A DNA stretch of 64,000 bases from Puccinellia tenuiflora (GCA_012064385.1 QRDG01001528.1:372001-436000); one strand, 5' to 3'. Counted from the stretch's first letter, positions 9,498 through 21,121 are shown. Notes: generated by a model not told the origin, from the letters alone. Program-made: numbers and translations.

Positions 9498-11741
9498 ATG
9501 GACAACGTTCATGCGGCGACTCTGAGATTGGAGAATATCTTGGTACCAGAGGGACCAGCGGGTCAGGAGACTCGTGATGCTATCGAGTTGCTGAAGACAG
9601 CTCTAACTCAGCAAGCTTTGTATCCAACTTTTCCAGATGCAAGTAGACTACATTCAACACCCTTTAACTCAGGTACGAGGAGTCGGCACGGCGAGTCCAA
9701 CCCGGCAAACTCTACAAGTGCAAGGCGTCGTGAACTAGTGAGGAATCGTGCAAACATACCAACCGCTTCACAAGCTCAGCTAGTGGTTGATGAAGCAAGG
9801 CAACGACGAGAGAGAGAAGCAGCAAGAGCTCGGGAGGCAGAGAGGGACAGAGCGTTAGTGGGTGCACACAACCCGCCTCAGCCAACCCGGGTGCACGAGG
9901 AGGTGACTTCTCCTGGTGCTTCCCCAGCGTTAACAGGACCAGAGTGTTTGTCTGATGCCATCAGGTCCGAGTCCTTCCCCAGCAGTTTCAAGGAGCCGCG
10001 CAAGGTTCCAAACTATGAGCCTAACATGGACCCGACCTCTTGGTTGGGTACATACGAGATGGCGATGAGTATTCGCAATGCCACAGGTAATCTGTGTGCC
10101 AAGTTCATGTATCTTATGATGGAGGGAGCAGCCAAGGTTTGGATGCGTAACTTGCCTCCCAGGTCAATCAACTCTTGGGAGCAATTGAAGGCGGCTTTTA
10201 TTCAGAATTTCCAAGGCACATGCAAGAAACTCAGCACCATCGAGGACCTGGAGCGGTGTGTCCAGAGGAAGGGCGAGTCAGCAAGGCACTGGATGAAGCG
10301 AGTCTCAGAGATCATTAACTCCTCACAAGGACTCCCACCAGTTTCAGTGTTAATGGCGATGGAGAGAAATTGTAGTTACAATCCCTTGAGTTGGAAGCTA
10401 GGTCATATGAAAGAGAGCCTGAATCAAGGTATTCCCCTTACGATTGGTGAGATCATGGCAGGTGCTAATAAGCACGCTGCCACAGACAAAACAAAGGATC
10501 AGGAGGAAGGAACTAAAGGACAAGGTGGCAATGGCCAGAGTCAGAACCAGAATCAAAACCAGAATCAAGGTGGTGGCAAGAGGCCATATGGAGACAACTC
10601 TGACCTAGTGGCCAACACAAACACTGGAGTCAGACGCAAGGACAATAATTCTGGTGGATACCAAGGCCGTACTCCAAGCACAGAGGAGGTCTTGAGAATT
10701 CCATGCCCTAAACATGCCAAGAACGGTAGATGCGGTCATACCTTGGGACAGTGCGTAGATTTGCAGCGCGCCAGGTTCCAGGGACCAGGAGGAGGTAACA
10801 ACAATGGTGGATATAGAGGAAACAATGGAGCCGGAGGACCCGGCAATAACGGTGGAGGAACCGGCAACAACCCAAACCAACCTCAAGGAGGAGGCAATCA
10901 GCAGGGCGGGTTCCAGCAGAACCCGAAGCAGCTTCATGATGGCAATGGGCAATACTATGTCACAACTCGGCAGCCAAACCCGAGTCGTGGCAGTTACCAT
11001 GTCTTCACAACAAGCACGTCCAAACGTTCCAAGAAGTTAAAGGTTAGAGCTGTTAATGCAGTAGAGCCGGCCCTTCCACAGTGGCTCAGGTGGTCAGAGC
11101 AAACCATCACATGGAGTCGGGCAGATCATCCTCCAAGAGTCGACGAGCCAGGGCAGCTAGCCCTGGTGGTAGCACCTCAAGTTGGGGGCTATACATTGAA
11201 CAAAGTGCTTATGGATGGTGGAAGCAGTATCAACATCCTATATTATGACACATTCAAGAGGATGCAGCTGCAAGATAGACAGCTAATTCCAACAGAGACA
11301 GTGTTCCACGGAATCGTACCAGGGAAGTCGGCTAAACCCATTGGTAAGATTTATCTTGAGGTTGCTTTTGGCACAGTGGAGAATTTTCGTTCAGAGATTA
11401 TGCCTTTTGAGGTAGTGGATCTTAAGAGTCCATATCATGCTCTCTTTGGTCGACCTGCATATTTTAAGTTTATGGCCAGACCATGCTATGTTTACTTGAA
11501 GCTCAAGATGCCAGGTCCAGCAGGAGTCATTACAGTTAATGGCAGCAGACAGATGGCATTGGAGTGTGAGTTAGGTGATGCAGCTATGGCTGAGACAGCT
11601 TGTGCTCAAGAGGAGCTAAAGTTTTACAAGGCAAACGTGGACCCGGAGGACAACTCGGTCCTTAAGAAGCCGGCCACAGAGGAGAAGATGAAATTCAAGT
11701 CAGCTCAGGACACAAAGCAAGTCGACTTTACCCCCTGGTGA
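9498..11741 (+). CDS. Gypsy Gag and aspartic protease, element A (747 aa)
   Basis: Longest intact frame in the window. Residues about 150-330 hold the retrotransposon gag capsid region (MDPTSWLGTYEMAMSIR, AKVWMRNLPPRSINSWEQLK, FIQNFQGTCK). A Gln/Asn/Gly-rich linker follows, then a Cys/His cluster (CPKHAKNGRCGHTLGQC). The protease motif KVLMDGGSSINILYY lies near residue 575, with the flap-side HALFGRPAYF later. The frame opens downstream of the leader ORF and ends at TGA 11739-11741, before RT in another frame. It would form the particle core and process the polyprotein. Despite being open it belongs to an element whose pol is broken. Confidence 0.9.
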   Translation: MDNVHAATLRLENILVPEGPAGQETRDAIELLKTALTQQALYPTFPDASRLHSTPFNSGTRSRHGESNPANSTSARRRELVRNRANIPTASQAQLVVDEARQRREREAARAREAERDRALVGAHNPPQPTRVHEEVTSPGASPALTGPECLSDAIRSESFPSSFKEPRKVPNYEPNMDPTSWLGTYEMAMSIRNATGNLCAKFMYLMMEGAAKVWMRNLPPRSINSWEQLKAAFIQNFQGTCKKLSTIEDLERCVQRKGESARHWMKRVSEIINSSQGLPPVSVLMAMERNCSYNPLSWKLGHMKESLNQGIPLTIGEIMAGANKHAATDKTKDQEEGTKGQGGNGQSQNQNQNQNQGGGKRPYGDNSDLVANTNTGVRRKDNNSGGYQGRTPSTEEVLRIPCPKHAKNGRCGHTLGQCVDLQRARFQGPGGGNNNGGYRGNNGAGGPGNNGGGTGNNPNQPQGGGNQQGGFQQNPKQLHDGNGQYYVTTRQPNPSRGSYHVFTTSTSKRSKKLKVRAVNAVEPALPQWLRWSEQTITWSRADHPPRVDEPGQLALVVAPQVGGYTLNKVLMDGGSSINILYYDTFKRMQLQDRQLIPTETVFHGIVPGKSAKPIGKIYLEVAFGTVENFRSEIMPFEVVDLKSPYHALFGRPAYFKFMARPCYVYLKLKMPGPAGVITVNGSRQMALECELGDAAMAETACAQEELKFYKANVDPEDNSVLKKPATEEKMKFKSAQDTKQVDFTPW

Positions 11742-14700
11742 CTCTTCCAAGCAGTTCACTATTGGGGCGCACCTCTCTGATAAATAGGAAAGCGCGCTCG
11801 TCGAGTTCATCCGTGAGAACCGGGACGTCTTTGCATGGAAGCCATCTGACATGCCAGGAGTCCCGAGAGAACTCGCCGAGCACAGCTTACATGTTAATCC
11901 TAATGCAAGACCAGTTAAGCAGGGTCTGCGCAAGTTTCATGATGACAGGAGGAAAGCTATAGGAGAAGAGGTGGCTCGGCTCCTCGCAGCCGAGTTCATC
12001 AAGGAGGTCTTTCACCCAGAGTGGGTGGCCAATCCAGTGTTAGTGCCAAAGAAGACAGGAGAGTTGCGTATGTGCATCGACTTCACGGGCCTTAATAAGC
12101 ATTGCCCTAAGGACCCGTTTGCACTACCTCGCATAGACCAGATCATCGACTCCACAGCGGGGTCAGAGTTGCTTTGTTTCCTGGATGCATATTCAGGGTA
12201 CCATCAGATCAGACTCAACATAGAGGATGAGCTGAAGACGTCTTTTATTACGCCCTTTGGAGCATTTTGCTACACAACAATGCCCTTTGGGCTCAAGAAC
12301 GCAGGAGCTACATACCAGAGATGTATTCAAAATTGTTTCAAGAAACAGATTGGAAGGAATATTCATGCTTATGTGGATGATGTAGTTGTCAAGTCTCAGA
12401 AGGCCGACTCTCTGATAGCAGACCTGACAGAAACCTTTGAGAACCTACGCAAGTATAAGATGAAGCTCAACCCGACCAAGTGTGTTTTTGGAGTCCCTGC
12501 GGGCAAACTCCTAGGCTTCATCGTTTCAGAGCGAGGCATTGAGGCAAATCCAGAGAAAATCAAGGCTATCCATAACTTGCAGAAGCCGACTTGTTTGAAG
12601 GACGTTCAAAAGCTCACTGGATGTGTGGCAGCTCTAAGCAGGTTTATTTCAAGACTCGGGGAGAAGGCGGGTCCTCTCTACCGACTCCTGAAGAAGTCAG
12701 ATAAATTCCTATGGGATGAAGAAGCTGATCGTGCTTTTGAGGAGTTGAAGAAAACTTTGTCAACAGCACCAGTGCTTGCAGCTCCTACATATAAGGAGCC
12801 CATGCTATTATATGTAGCTGCCAACGAGAGAGTTGTCAGTGCAGTAGTAGTGTGGAGCGTGCAGAGGAAGGAAGGAGTACCCAGTGCAAAGACCTGTCTA
12901 CTACATCAGTGAAGTCCTCACAGAGTCAAAGCAAAGGTACCCTCAATGGCAGAAAGCTAGTTTATGGAGTTTTCTTGCAAGTAGAAAACTCAAGCATTAT
13001 TTCCAAGAGCATCCAATTAAGGTGGTGAGTTCAGCACCGCTGGCAGATATTATACGCAACAGAGAGGCAACAGGGCGAGTCGCCAAGTGGGCAATTGAGT
13101 TGGGTCCTTATCACATCACATATGAGCCAAGGACCAGCGATCAAATCTCAAGCTTTGGTTGATTTTGTCAATGATTGGACAGATTTTACATCTTCACCAA
13201 GTACCCCATGCACCAAGTATTGGACAATGCACTTTGACGGGTCCAGACAGTTAGAAGGTTCAGGAGCCGGCGTGGTGTTAACATCGCCTAAGGGAGATAA
13301 GTTAGCATACGTCCTTCAGTTACACTTTGATTGTACAAACAACATGGCAGAGTATGAGGCTTTGCTACATGGCCTGCGTTTGGCCAAGGAGATGAACATC
13401 AAGCGTATCAGGTGCTTTGGAGACTCGGATCTCGTAGCTCAGCAAGTGTCTGGAACATGGGACTCGAAGGATGCAAACATGGCGGCTTATAGACGAGCAG
13501 TCGAACAGATAGCCGGGTTCTTTTCTGGTTATCAAGTGGAGCATATTGACAGGCGCAAGAACGAGGCTGCTGATGCGTTATCACGACTCGGCTCTCGTCG
13601 AGAGAAAGTACCACCAAATGTGTTCTTGGATGAACTCCATCACCCTTCAGTCAAGTTGCCCACAGAGGAGGAGTTAGCCTTTTCCAGACCCAGAGTCGGC
13701 ACGTTGGTAGCAGCAACACGAGCAATCTCAACATGGACAGAGCCCTACCTAGCATATCTCCTGCGGGGTGAACTCCCAAAGGATGAAGTCAAGCAAAAGC
13801 AACTCATCAGGCGATGCAAGTCCTACACAGTCATCAATGGCGAGTTGTACAGAAGGAGCGTTACTGGAGTCTACCAGAGGTGTGTGTCTCCAGAAGAGGG
13901 CAAGCAAATATTGCAAGAGATTCACGCAGGAGATTGTGGTCATCATGCATCCACTAGATCCTTGGTGTCAAAAGCTTTCAGACACGGGTTCTTTTGGTTG
14001 ACAGCACATTTGGATGCAGAGAGGATAGTGCGAGTCTGTGATGGATGTCAAAGGTACGCAAGGCAAGACCACGTGCCAGCTCAAGAACTCAGAACCATCC
14101 CTATCACTTGGCCATTTGCAGTTTGGGGACTCGACATGGTGGGCCCTTTCTCAAAGTCGCCTTGCCAGAAGACCCATCTGCTAGTAGCAGTTGACAAGTT
14201 CACCAAGTGGGTGGAAGTGGAACCCGTCAGCAGAGTCGACGGTGCAGTCAGCTGTGAGATTCTTCAAGAAGATAGCAACACGTTTTGGGTATCCTCACAG
14301 CATCATTACAGACAATGGTACCAACTTATCAGTTGGAGAGATGGCCAAGTTTTGTGGTGAGAACAAACATCAGACTCGAACCTAGCCTCAGTGGCACATC
14401 CACAGTCCAATGGACAAGCCGAGAGGGCAAATCAGGAGTTGTTAAAGGGGATTAAGCCTCGGCTCCGAGTCCCTTTGCTAAGAGCCGCCGGGTCTTGGGT
14501 CGAGGAGCTACCAGCAGTACTTTGGGTATCAGGACGACTCCCTAATAGATCCACTGCTTCACACCTTTCTTCATGGTGTATGAGCAGAAGCTGTCTTGCC
14601 AAGCGACTTGTTTGCATGACTCTCCACGAGTCGCCAATTACGTTGAGAAAGAAAACGAACTCGCCCGCCAGGACTCGGTCGGACTGCACTTGAAGAAGCA

Positions 14701-14842
14701 AGGGAGTTCGCCCTTGAGAGATCAGCAGTTTATCAGCAGGACTTGCGGCGATATCACGCACGCAGAGTCAAGACCCGGACTTTCCAGGAAGGAGACCTAG
14801 TGCTTCGCCTTGTCCAGAATAAGGTAGGGAGCACAAGTTATC
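11742..14842 (+). pseudogene. Gypsy pol of element A: RT, RNase H, second RNase H, integrase (frameshifted)
   Basis: RT is open at 11851-12912 (PVKQGLRKFHDDRRK, GELRMCIDFTGLNKHCPKD, FLDAYSGYHQI, AYVDDVVVKS with the YVDD catalytic core). The RNase H that follows is split by frameshifts near 12880 and 13150 (RPVYYISEVL, ELGPYHITYEPR). A second, archaeal-type RNase H starts MHFDGSRQLEGSGAGVV and continues NNMAEYEALLHGL. Integrase shows CDGCQRYARQ, GLDMVGPF, then after a shift near 14265 SIITDNGTNL and AHPQSNGQAERANQELL. All catalytic parts are present but in at least four frames. The gene ends at HKLS just before the n at 14843. Confidence 0.88.
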
Positions 14843-14843
14843 N
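14843..14843. other. Ambiguous base (n) at an inverted junction
   Basis: The only n in the window. Left of it the + strand reads the pol end (GSTSY/HKLS region). Right of it the minus strand reads gag (NFQGTCKK region), diverged but recognisable up to the n. Two unrelated parts of the same element family in opposite orientation thus meet exactly at this base. Confidence 0.9.
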
Positions 14844-14860
14844 CCCCGACATCTATGGTA

Positions 14861-16680
14861 CTAAGCTTTTTTGCATGTTCCCTGGAAGTTCTGTATGAAA
14901 GCTGACTTCAACTGCTCCGAAGAATTGATTGATCTAGGAGGCAAGTTCCGCATCCACACTTTGGCTGCTCCCTCCATCATAAGGTACATGAACTTGGCGC
15001 ACAGATTACCTGTGGCATTGCGGATACTCATTGCCATCTCGTATGTACCCAACCAGGAGGTCGGGTCCATGTTGGGCTCGTAATTGGGAACTTTGCGCGG
15101 CTCCTTGAAGTCGCTGGGGAAGACTCGGACCTAATGGAATCTGACAGGCACTCTGGTCCTGTCAGTGAAAGAGAGGTACCAGGAAAAGTCACCTCTGTGT
15201 GCGCCGGGTCGGCTGAGGCTGGTTATCTGGACCAGCTAGGGCTCTATCCCTCTCAGCCTCCCATGCCCTGGCCGCCTCCCTCTCTCATCGCTGTCTTGCT
15301 TCATCAACCACCAGTTGAGCTCGTGAGGCAGTTGGTATGATGACCCTGTTCCTCTCTTGTTCACGGCCGGCCTTGCGCTTGTAGAGTTGGCCGGGTGAGA
15401 CTCGTCATGCCGACTCCTCGTGCCAGAGTTGAATGGTGTCGAGTGTAGCCTACTTGCATCTGGAAACGCTGGATAAAGAGCTTGCTGAGTCATTTGTGTC
15501 TTCAGCATCTCAATAGCACGGCGGGTTTCCTGTCCCGCTGCTCCTTCTGGTATCTCAATGTTCTCTAGTCTCATAGTTGCCGCATGAACGTTGTCCATTG
15601 GGTTAGAGTAATGCCCCTCTGGCATACGAAACCTGCCAGGGTGGAGGTCCCATACCACCTGCTGATCCTCCTCCGACTCCTCCTTCAGGCGGCGGTCCGT
15701 TGGTACCGTTGCCGCCGGGTCCTTCCGATGGTGGTGGTGGTGGTGGTGGTGTTGCTCCTCCTCCTGCGCCGCCTCCTGCAGCTGATGAGCTCCCTAGCCC
15801 AGCTCCTGCACCTGGACCAGTGGTGTGTTTGAACAAAAGCAGTAGGGTTGACAATGACTCCGCCACGCAGACGACTCCTCGCCCTGCGATGCTGAATAGA
15901 CGTGAGTTCCTCCTGACGACTCCTTACGACCTGGGCCTCAGTCTGGATCCGGGCCCGCTCTTCTGCTATTCTGCGATTTGCGTCGTTAATTTCTGCTAAT
16001 TGCCTCTCCATCGCAGCACGCGCGCTGGCTAACTCGGCCGCTCGTTCTGCTGCGTTGCTTGCATTGATTTCCTTTGTTAGTAGACTTGGATCAAATTGAT
16101 TTCTGCCGTTCCCAGACATGTAGACTCCAATGACGCGGGCGCGTACTGGCGACTCCGCGTAATCCTCCTCTTCAATTTCATACCCAAGCCGATCCTCGAA
16201 CAAGGGCAAGATAGACTCTGAATCGGCGTCGTAATCTGGCTCCATAAGTGGCTCCGCCAGCGACTCCTCTTCATGGTTGACAGCAAGTTGTTTCTTTGGC
16301 TCAGCGATGATGCCGACCTCTGATGTACCGACCGACTCCTCGCCGTCGGACTCGATAATAGTTGTTGGCTCTGAAACTGATTCCGCCGAGTTAGCGCGAA
16401 GACCCGACGCGCAAACCATGCCGACGAACACGTTGATCCCTCCAAAAACAAACTGATAACCCTCGTCGACTTCCTCCATCTCTGGAGTCCAGCCGGAGTC
16501 ATCGATCTCGGTTTCTCCATGCTCATCAGTGTAGACTCGCCCGATGGCAAGTTTCTCCATGGCCCGGCGAGCGGCTCCCACGATCTCAACTCCACGCATC
16601 TCCTGCCCCACGGTGGGCGCCAACTGTCGTGGGGTTGTCACGACAAGTCCTTCCTTTGGGAAGGTGAGTTCTGGGGCCAT
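14861..16680 (-). pseudogene. Leader ORF and gag of element B (broken)
   Basis: On the minus strand MAPELTFPKEGLVVTT begins at 16680 inside the LTR and passes through the PBS (PRQLAPTVGQ). It continues without a break through the acidic region and coiled coil to about 15830, where a frameshift occurs near the polyproline/polyglycine part. Further frames give DNVHAATMRLENIEIPEG (about 15600) and MDPTSWLGTYEMAMSIR (15070-14861). The product would be Gag, but several shifts and the missing C-terminus make it a pseudogene. Confidence 0.8.
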
Positions 16681-17164
16681 TGATGCACGAAGTACGTAGG
16701 AGAGGTTAATCTCGCCAAAGGACACAGATTTACCCAGGTTCGTCCCCTCTTGATTAGACGTAAAGACCTAATTCCTGCTTCTCTTTATTGCTCTAGATCT
16801 GATATCGATTACAGGGTTCCGGCTCCTCTCTCGGGAGTCGGCGACTAGGTATCTCTCTCTCTCTGGGCTTATCGATCTAAGGTCCAGGACCCCGCTTATA
16901 AAGGCGGCCGGGTCCTTGGACTTACAGGTTACACCGAGTCACACTAGAACACGGAGTCCTACTCTACGTCTTGGTCTTCCAAGTTAGGGCTCCGGGTTGT
17001 ACTTGGACTCCTTGCTGACGAGTCCCTTTTCCATCATGGGCCTTGGTCGGCTTGTCTTCAGCCCGGCCCATGCGACTTGATACGTGACTCGGCTTTGGCC
17101 TTCTTGGTCTTGGCGGGTCTACTTTCCGGGTCCATGGGCCTACCTATAAAGTATCCCCCCATCA
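16625..17164 (-). repeat. 5' LTR of element B (540 bp, inverted)
   Basis: On the + strand it reads TGTCGTGGGG ... CCCCCCATCA, the exact reverse complement of the LTR ends of A and C. It lies next to the PBS, which sits at about 16605-16623 on the minus strand. It matches LTR C at sites where LTR A differs (for example ttataggtagg, caagtcgcatggg and gagccctaacttgg). Confidence 0.85.
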
Positions 17165-17723
17165 CCATGCTTAGATGTAATCAAATTATTATGATCAAAG
17201 GAAATAAAGCCGGCTTTTGTGAATATGAGTTCCTTTAGTCGAGTCACCCAGTGAGTGCATTTTATTTTTTTAAAAAACTTTGATCATTAGGTTCTTGGGG
17301 GCTTGCTTTTCAGAGAAAAAGTCAAGCTTAGACTCTTGAACCCGGCACAGTAGCCAAACTTTTCCTAATTTTCTCGCTGGTAAGTCAAATGCATCCTGCA
17401 CAATATGATTAATCTATAGGCATGACTTGTCTCCGGCTCTTATGAATCCTAAGGGACATGAGGTGTCAGGAGCCTGTCAGCACAAGCTGTAAGAGAAGTC
17501 ATGCAGGGCCTACTTATTCATCAGTGGATAATTAGATGGGTTATAAGAACCACAAAATGACTTGCATAGATAACACATACCAATCTCACAAGTCTAACAA
17601 GCAAGTCATTACAAGCCGATTGGTACAATTTCAGGACAAGTAGTTCAAAATACCTAAAAAGGTTTTGCACCAGCAGTGCATCATTACAAAGTTTAAACAC
17701 CAGTAGAACATTATTACAAAAAT
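17165..17723. other. Non-coding stretch left of antisense gene 2
   Basis: AT-rich sequence with one copy of the ttgggggcttgctttt motif, similar to the repeats at 18990-19420. No supported ORF or RNA gene is seen. By analogy with element 1 it should be the spacer between pol and the antisense gene. Confidence 0.5.
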
Positions 17724-20700
17724 TCAAAAGTCATCCAAGGGATGATCCTCTAGAGGAGTCGACTTCTCAGACGGAACCGGGGAGTCCTTCTTCACAGGAG
17801 ACTTGTTCTTTGTTTGAGCTGCAGAGGCAGGAGCCGGCTTCACAGGAGGCTTGGTGGCGACTCTTTTCGTTTGAAAACCGGTGCCTCTGGGACTCTTCAT
17901 GTGTTTAGCCAGCTCTTCTTGTTTCTGGGCATCACCAGAGATAGCTCTTGAAGGAGTGGGCGTAGCAGGAGTCTTCAATATAGGCTCGGCACCAGGAGCA
18001 GGAGCCGCCGGTGATGAGGAACTCGGTGCAGCAGACGAAGAGGGGACACCAGCTGAGTCCTGTGAGGGGCGGCCAAATTTTACAATCTCAGGAGTCTCTG
18101 GAGCAACCCTTTTGTTCTCCAAGTCATAGTGATGAACCCATACCTCAGGGTCCATCTTGTTGGCAATCTCACAAGCGTATGGCCGCACCAGCTTTTCCTC
18201 AGCCTTGAAGTCGTCTTGGGTGAAGGGTTTGCCATCTTCATGTTGTTCTGGCTTTCCCATAGTAAGCAGTGCCGGCTCTAAGACAGTGGGATAATAACTG
18301 TGGGCTAGGGCAAGGATTCTGATGGATGCTCTCCTCAAAGAAGATTGCTTCCACAGCCGCATATACCCTGGTGCCCTAGACAACTCGTCCACCAGACGTT
18401 CATGTTCTTTGGGGCACTTGCCCTTAGCATTCAGATATTTCACCACAGCACGGGCTCCCTCTTGCAGCCCATGACAGTGGTCAAGCATCTCATGAAGTTG
18501 TTTGCTAGTGGGCAGCTTGAGTTTTGGGGAGTCAGCCCCTGCAGAAAGGAAATCAGTCATCGTCAGTCTAAAAGTAGTTCAGAAAAGTGCAAAGAAGGAG
18601 TAAGCAAAAAGTACAAACTTACCGAATATGTGTTGGCACATGGCCCCAATGCCTTTGCGGCAGGTGTCAAAGACAGCTTTCAGATCGTTGTGTGCCTTTT
18701 GAGCAATTCTTTTGGCATCTGCAGATTCTTTCTTCACCTGCTCCAGTTGAGCAGATAAAGCTTTCAGATCCTTCTCCAATTGAAGAGAGTGCTCTTTCTC
18801 AGCTTGAGCAGACCTGGCACTAGCAGCTGCCTGGTCCTCTAGCTCCTTCATATCCCTCTTCATCTTGGAGATAAGGCTCTGCAATCACAAGTCAAATCTT
18901 TACAAGTCAGAATTGACAAGTCATAGCTTACAAGTCAGAATTGATAAGTCAGGCTTTACAAGTCAGCGCAGAGAATTCATGAGCTCCAAGTCGTCACAAG
19001 TTAACAACATGGCGCTTGGGGGCTACTCAGGAGTCAAAATTTTCTTTTACAACCAGCAGGCATGGGTCCTAGTCAACAAGTCATCAGCTCCAAGTCGTCA
19101 CAAGTCAACAACTTGGCGCTTGGGGGCTACTCGCAGAGCAGAATTTTTTTCTACAAGTTAAGTACCAGTAAATTGCACTGATTTGTAGCTCCAAGTCGTC
19201 GCAGGCTGACAACTCGGCGCTTGGGGGCTACTCGTGGAAAAGTTTTTTGGTCCAAGGACCCGACAGACAGCAAATCAGCAGCCCCGAGTCGTAGTAGAGC
19301 TAAGGACTCAGTGCTTGGGGCTACAGTGTGCAAATTTTTTCTACACAGCAGTGGAGTTCAATTTCAAAGCAAAGCGCCTATCTTAGTCACAACTCACCAC
19401 AGACAGGTGCTTGGGGGCTACTGCAATAGGAGGATGCTAGAAAGCATAAAGGGTAGAAGTCAAAAAGCTTACGTTATGAATCATGTGAAGAGACCTAAGG
19501 GATGCTTGCTCATCATCTTTTAGCCTGGCGGATTGATCATTCAAGTCGACAGCCTGAGCATAAGACTCAGAGAAAGACATGTTGTCAGACACTCGAAGTC
19601 GACTGTAGTCAATAGAAGACTTGGCCGGCTTGTCGTTTGGTTGAACAATGGGAGTCGCCTTCGGAGGAGCCAGATGAGCTTGATGTGCGGCAACAGGAGT
19701 CCCAGTCCCAGATGAGGGCTGGGCCACTAGTGGAGTCGTCTCCCGAGTCCTTGAAGGGGACTCGGAGATAGTGGGAGCCGTAGTGGCACCTGCAGATGCA
19801 GGTGTGGAGGGACCTGTCCTTGTGCTTGTTGTCTGAGAAGCCGAAGGAGGGACAGGCCCACGAGCCGACGTCACATCAGTCATGCTTGGGAGTTTGGCGA
19901 CCTTGACGCAACGCCGAGCCCTGAAATAGATAAAGTCAGAAGTCGGCAATAAATCTAGTGAAAAAGAAAAGCAGAAGTCATTTGAATGCAAATACAGTAA
20001 ACAGAGGAGTCATACCCAGCATTAGTTTCCAGGTCCAAGGAGGCCTGAGAGTCCGAAGAGGGCATAGACATGCCAGAGTGGTAGGAGTCGTCTTTGCTAG
20101 GAGGAGAAGTCGACTTCCGTTGGTGCGAAACTGGCAGAGGCTCAGGAGCATCTGCGGGCCCATCGGAGCGCAATTTCCTCTTCCTAGCAGCAACAATGCT
20201 CTGCACACGTTCTTCAGGCTTAGCAGGCGAGCGAGTTGATCCAAGGACTCGTGAAAGGGATACCTTGGGGACAGCCTCTCGAGACACATTGGTATTGGAA
20301 GGAGGGGATGAAGAGGAGTGGCTTCTTGTAGCTGAGGACTCCTCAGATGAGGTTGGCTGGGCAGCCACGGCGCCAGAAGCCGTGTGAGCCTGCTCAGCAA
20401 CAGGAGCCTCCGGGGAGGACTCACCCTCATCAATATCCTCTACAATAGTAGCCTCTGGAGAGGACTCCTCATCCTCATTGTCATCATCACCATCATTTGC
20501 AACCGGGGCCTCCTGAGAGGACTCCTCGTTTGCATCATCATCAGCATCCTCTGCCACAGTGGTTTGCTCTGTGACAGGGGTCTCTTCCTCAACCTCAGCC
20601 TCAGCTTCAGTTTCATTCCTAGTGCCAGCTCCAGAGGCCGGCTTCCAGAAGGAGTCGGTGAGCTGCAAGAGAGTCAGAGAAAATGAGTTAACAAGCGATA

Positions 20701-21121
20701 CAGATAAAAGCAAGTTAGAAATGTGGTAAAGTGTAAAGCTTACATCAGGAGCTGGGTTGGTGGAGCAGAAGGGCTGGAGCCCAAAGTGTGCCTGGTCCTT
20801 CACCGGCTTCCCGGTCAGCTTTTTGATGAGCCGACCGAGTTCAGGACCATCTGACAGTTGCTCCGTCACCCGGAGGTCATCACCCGCGCAGCGAGTATAC
20901 GTACAAATGAGCCGAGTCCTATGACTCAGCGGCTGAATCCTCCAGGTGGTCCAGCATCGAACAAGATCCATGTTTTCCAAATTGCGAGATAGAAGAGCTC
21001 GAATTCGGACGATCAGAGACTCGACTTTTGGCCGGGCGGTCTCCGGGCACCTAGCCTTCATAAGGGGAGTCGCCTCGAGGCGATCTTTAGAGAAAAGGGG
21101 AATTTGAGGCGAAAGGGACAA
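17724..21121 (-). CDS. Antisense gene of Gypsy element C, spliced (coiled-coil protein of unknown function)
   Basis: Read right to left, ATG at 21121 opens an exon (FSKDRLEATPLMKARCPETA, TYTRCAGDDLRVTEQLSDGP) that ends near 20740 before a GT donor. Next comes a very acidic exon (about 20660-20030: EAEAEVEEE, DGDDDNEDEESS). A Ser/Thr/Pro-rich exon follows (about 19920-19475) with KSSIDYSRLRVSDNM and AQAVDLNDQSARL. A coiled-coil exon (about 18880-18620: ELEDQAAASARSAQAEKEHS) and a last exon (18540-17724: LHEMLDHCHGLQEGARAV, DPEVWVHHYDLENKR, Lys/Pro-rich end) complete it. The order of acidic linker, coiled coil and C-terminal domain parallels the antisense gene of element 1, although the sequences differ. 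A TATA-like CTTATAAATTG lies upstream on the minus strand near 21150. Exon limits are approximate. Confidence 0.65.
18990..19425 (+). repeat. ~100-bp tandem repeat with a polypurine-tract-like core
   Basis: The core GCGCTTGGGGGCTACT recurs at about 19011, 19115, 19216, 19311 and 19406. Each copy is preceded by a gctccaagtcgt-like segment. Spacing is 95-104 bases. The tract lies in an intron of the antisense gene. The core resembles the true polypurine tract next to the 3' LTR (ttcgggggctac). Confidence 0.8.

Larger units (their letters stand above)
7925..14843 (+). mobile_element. Ty3/Gypsy element A (Tat/Retand-like): 5' LTR to integrase
   Basis: The element has a 5' LTR, PBS, leader ORF, gag-protease, RT, RNase H, a second RNase H and integrase. 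The second RNase H is a Tat-lineage mark. It is inserted into the Copia integrase region. It ends abruptly in the C-terminal part of pol at the ambiguous base 14843, where an inverted gag copy of the same family starts. Its 3' LTR is not certain: the + LTR at 21576-22106 belongs to a different subfamily. Confidence 0.85.
14844..17164 (-). mobile_element. Gypsy element B, inverted 5' LTR plus gag fragment
   Basis: On the minus strand it has a 5' LTR (17164-16625), the PBS, the leader ORF and gag up to the point equivalent to about 10240 in element A. Everything downstream in the element (protease, pol, 3' LTR) is missing. It belongs to the same family as A, but its LTR shares many variants with LTR C. 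It may be a copy inserted in reverse into element C and then cut by a deletion or an assembly join at 14843. Confidence 0.8.

Noticed and set aside
14861..15070. Treating the MDPTSWLGTYEMAMSIR frame on - as a separate gene
   Set aside because: It is the gag core of the inverted element B, truncated at the n.
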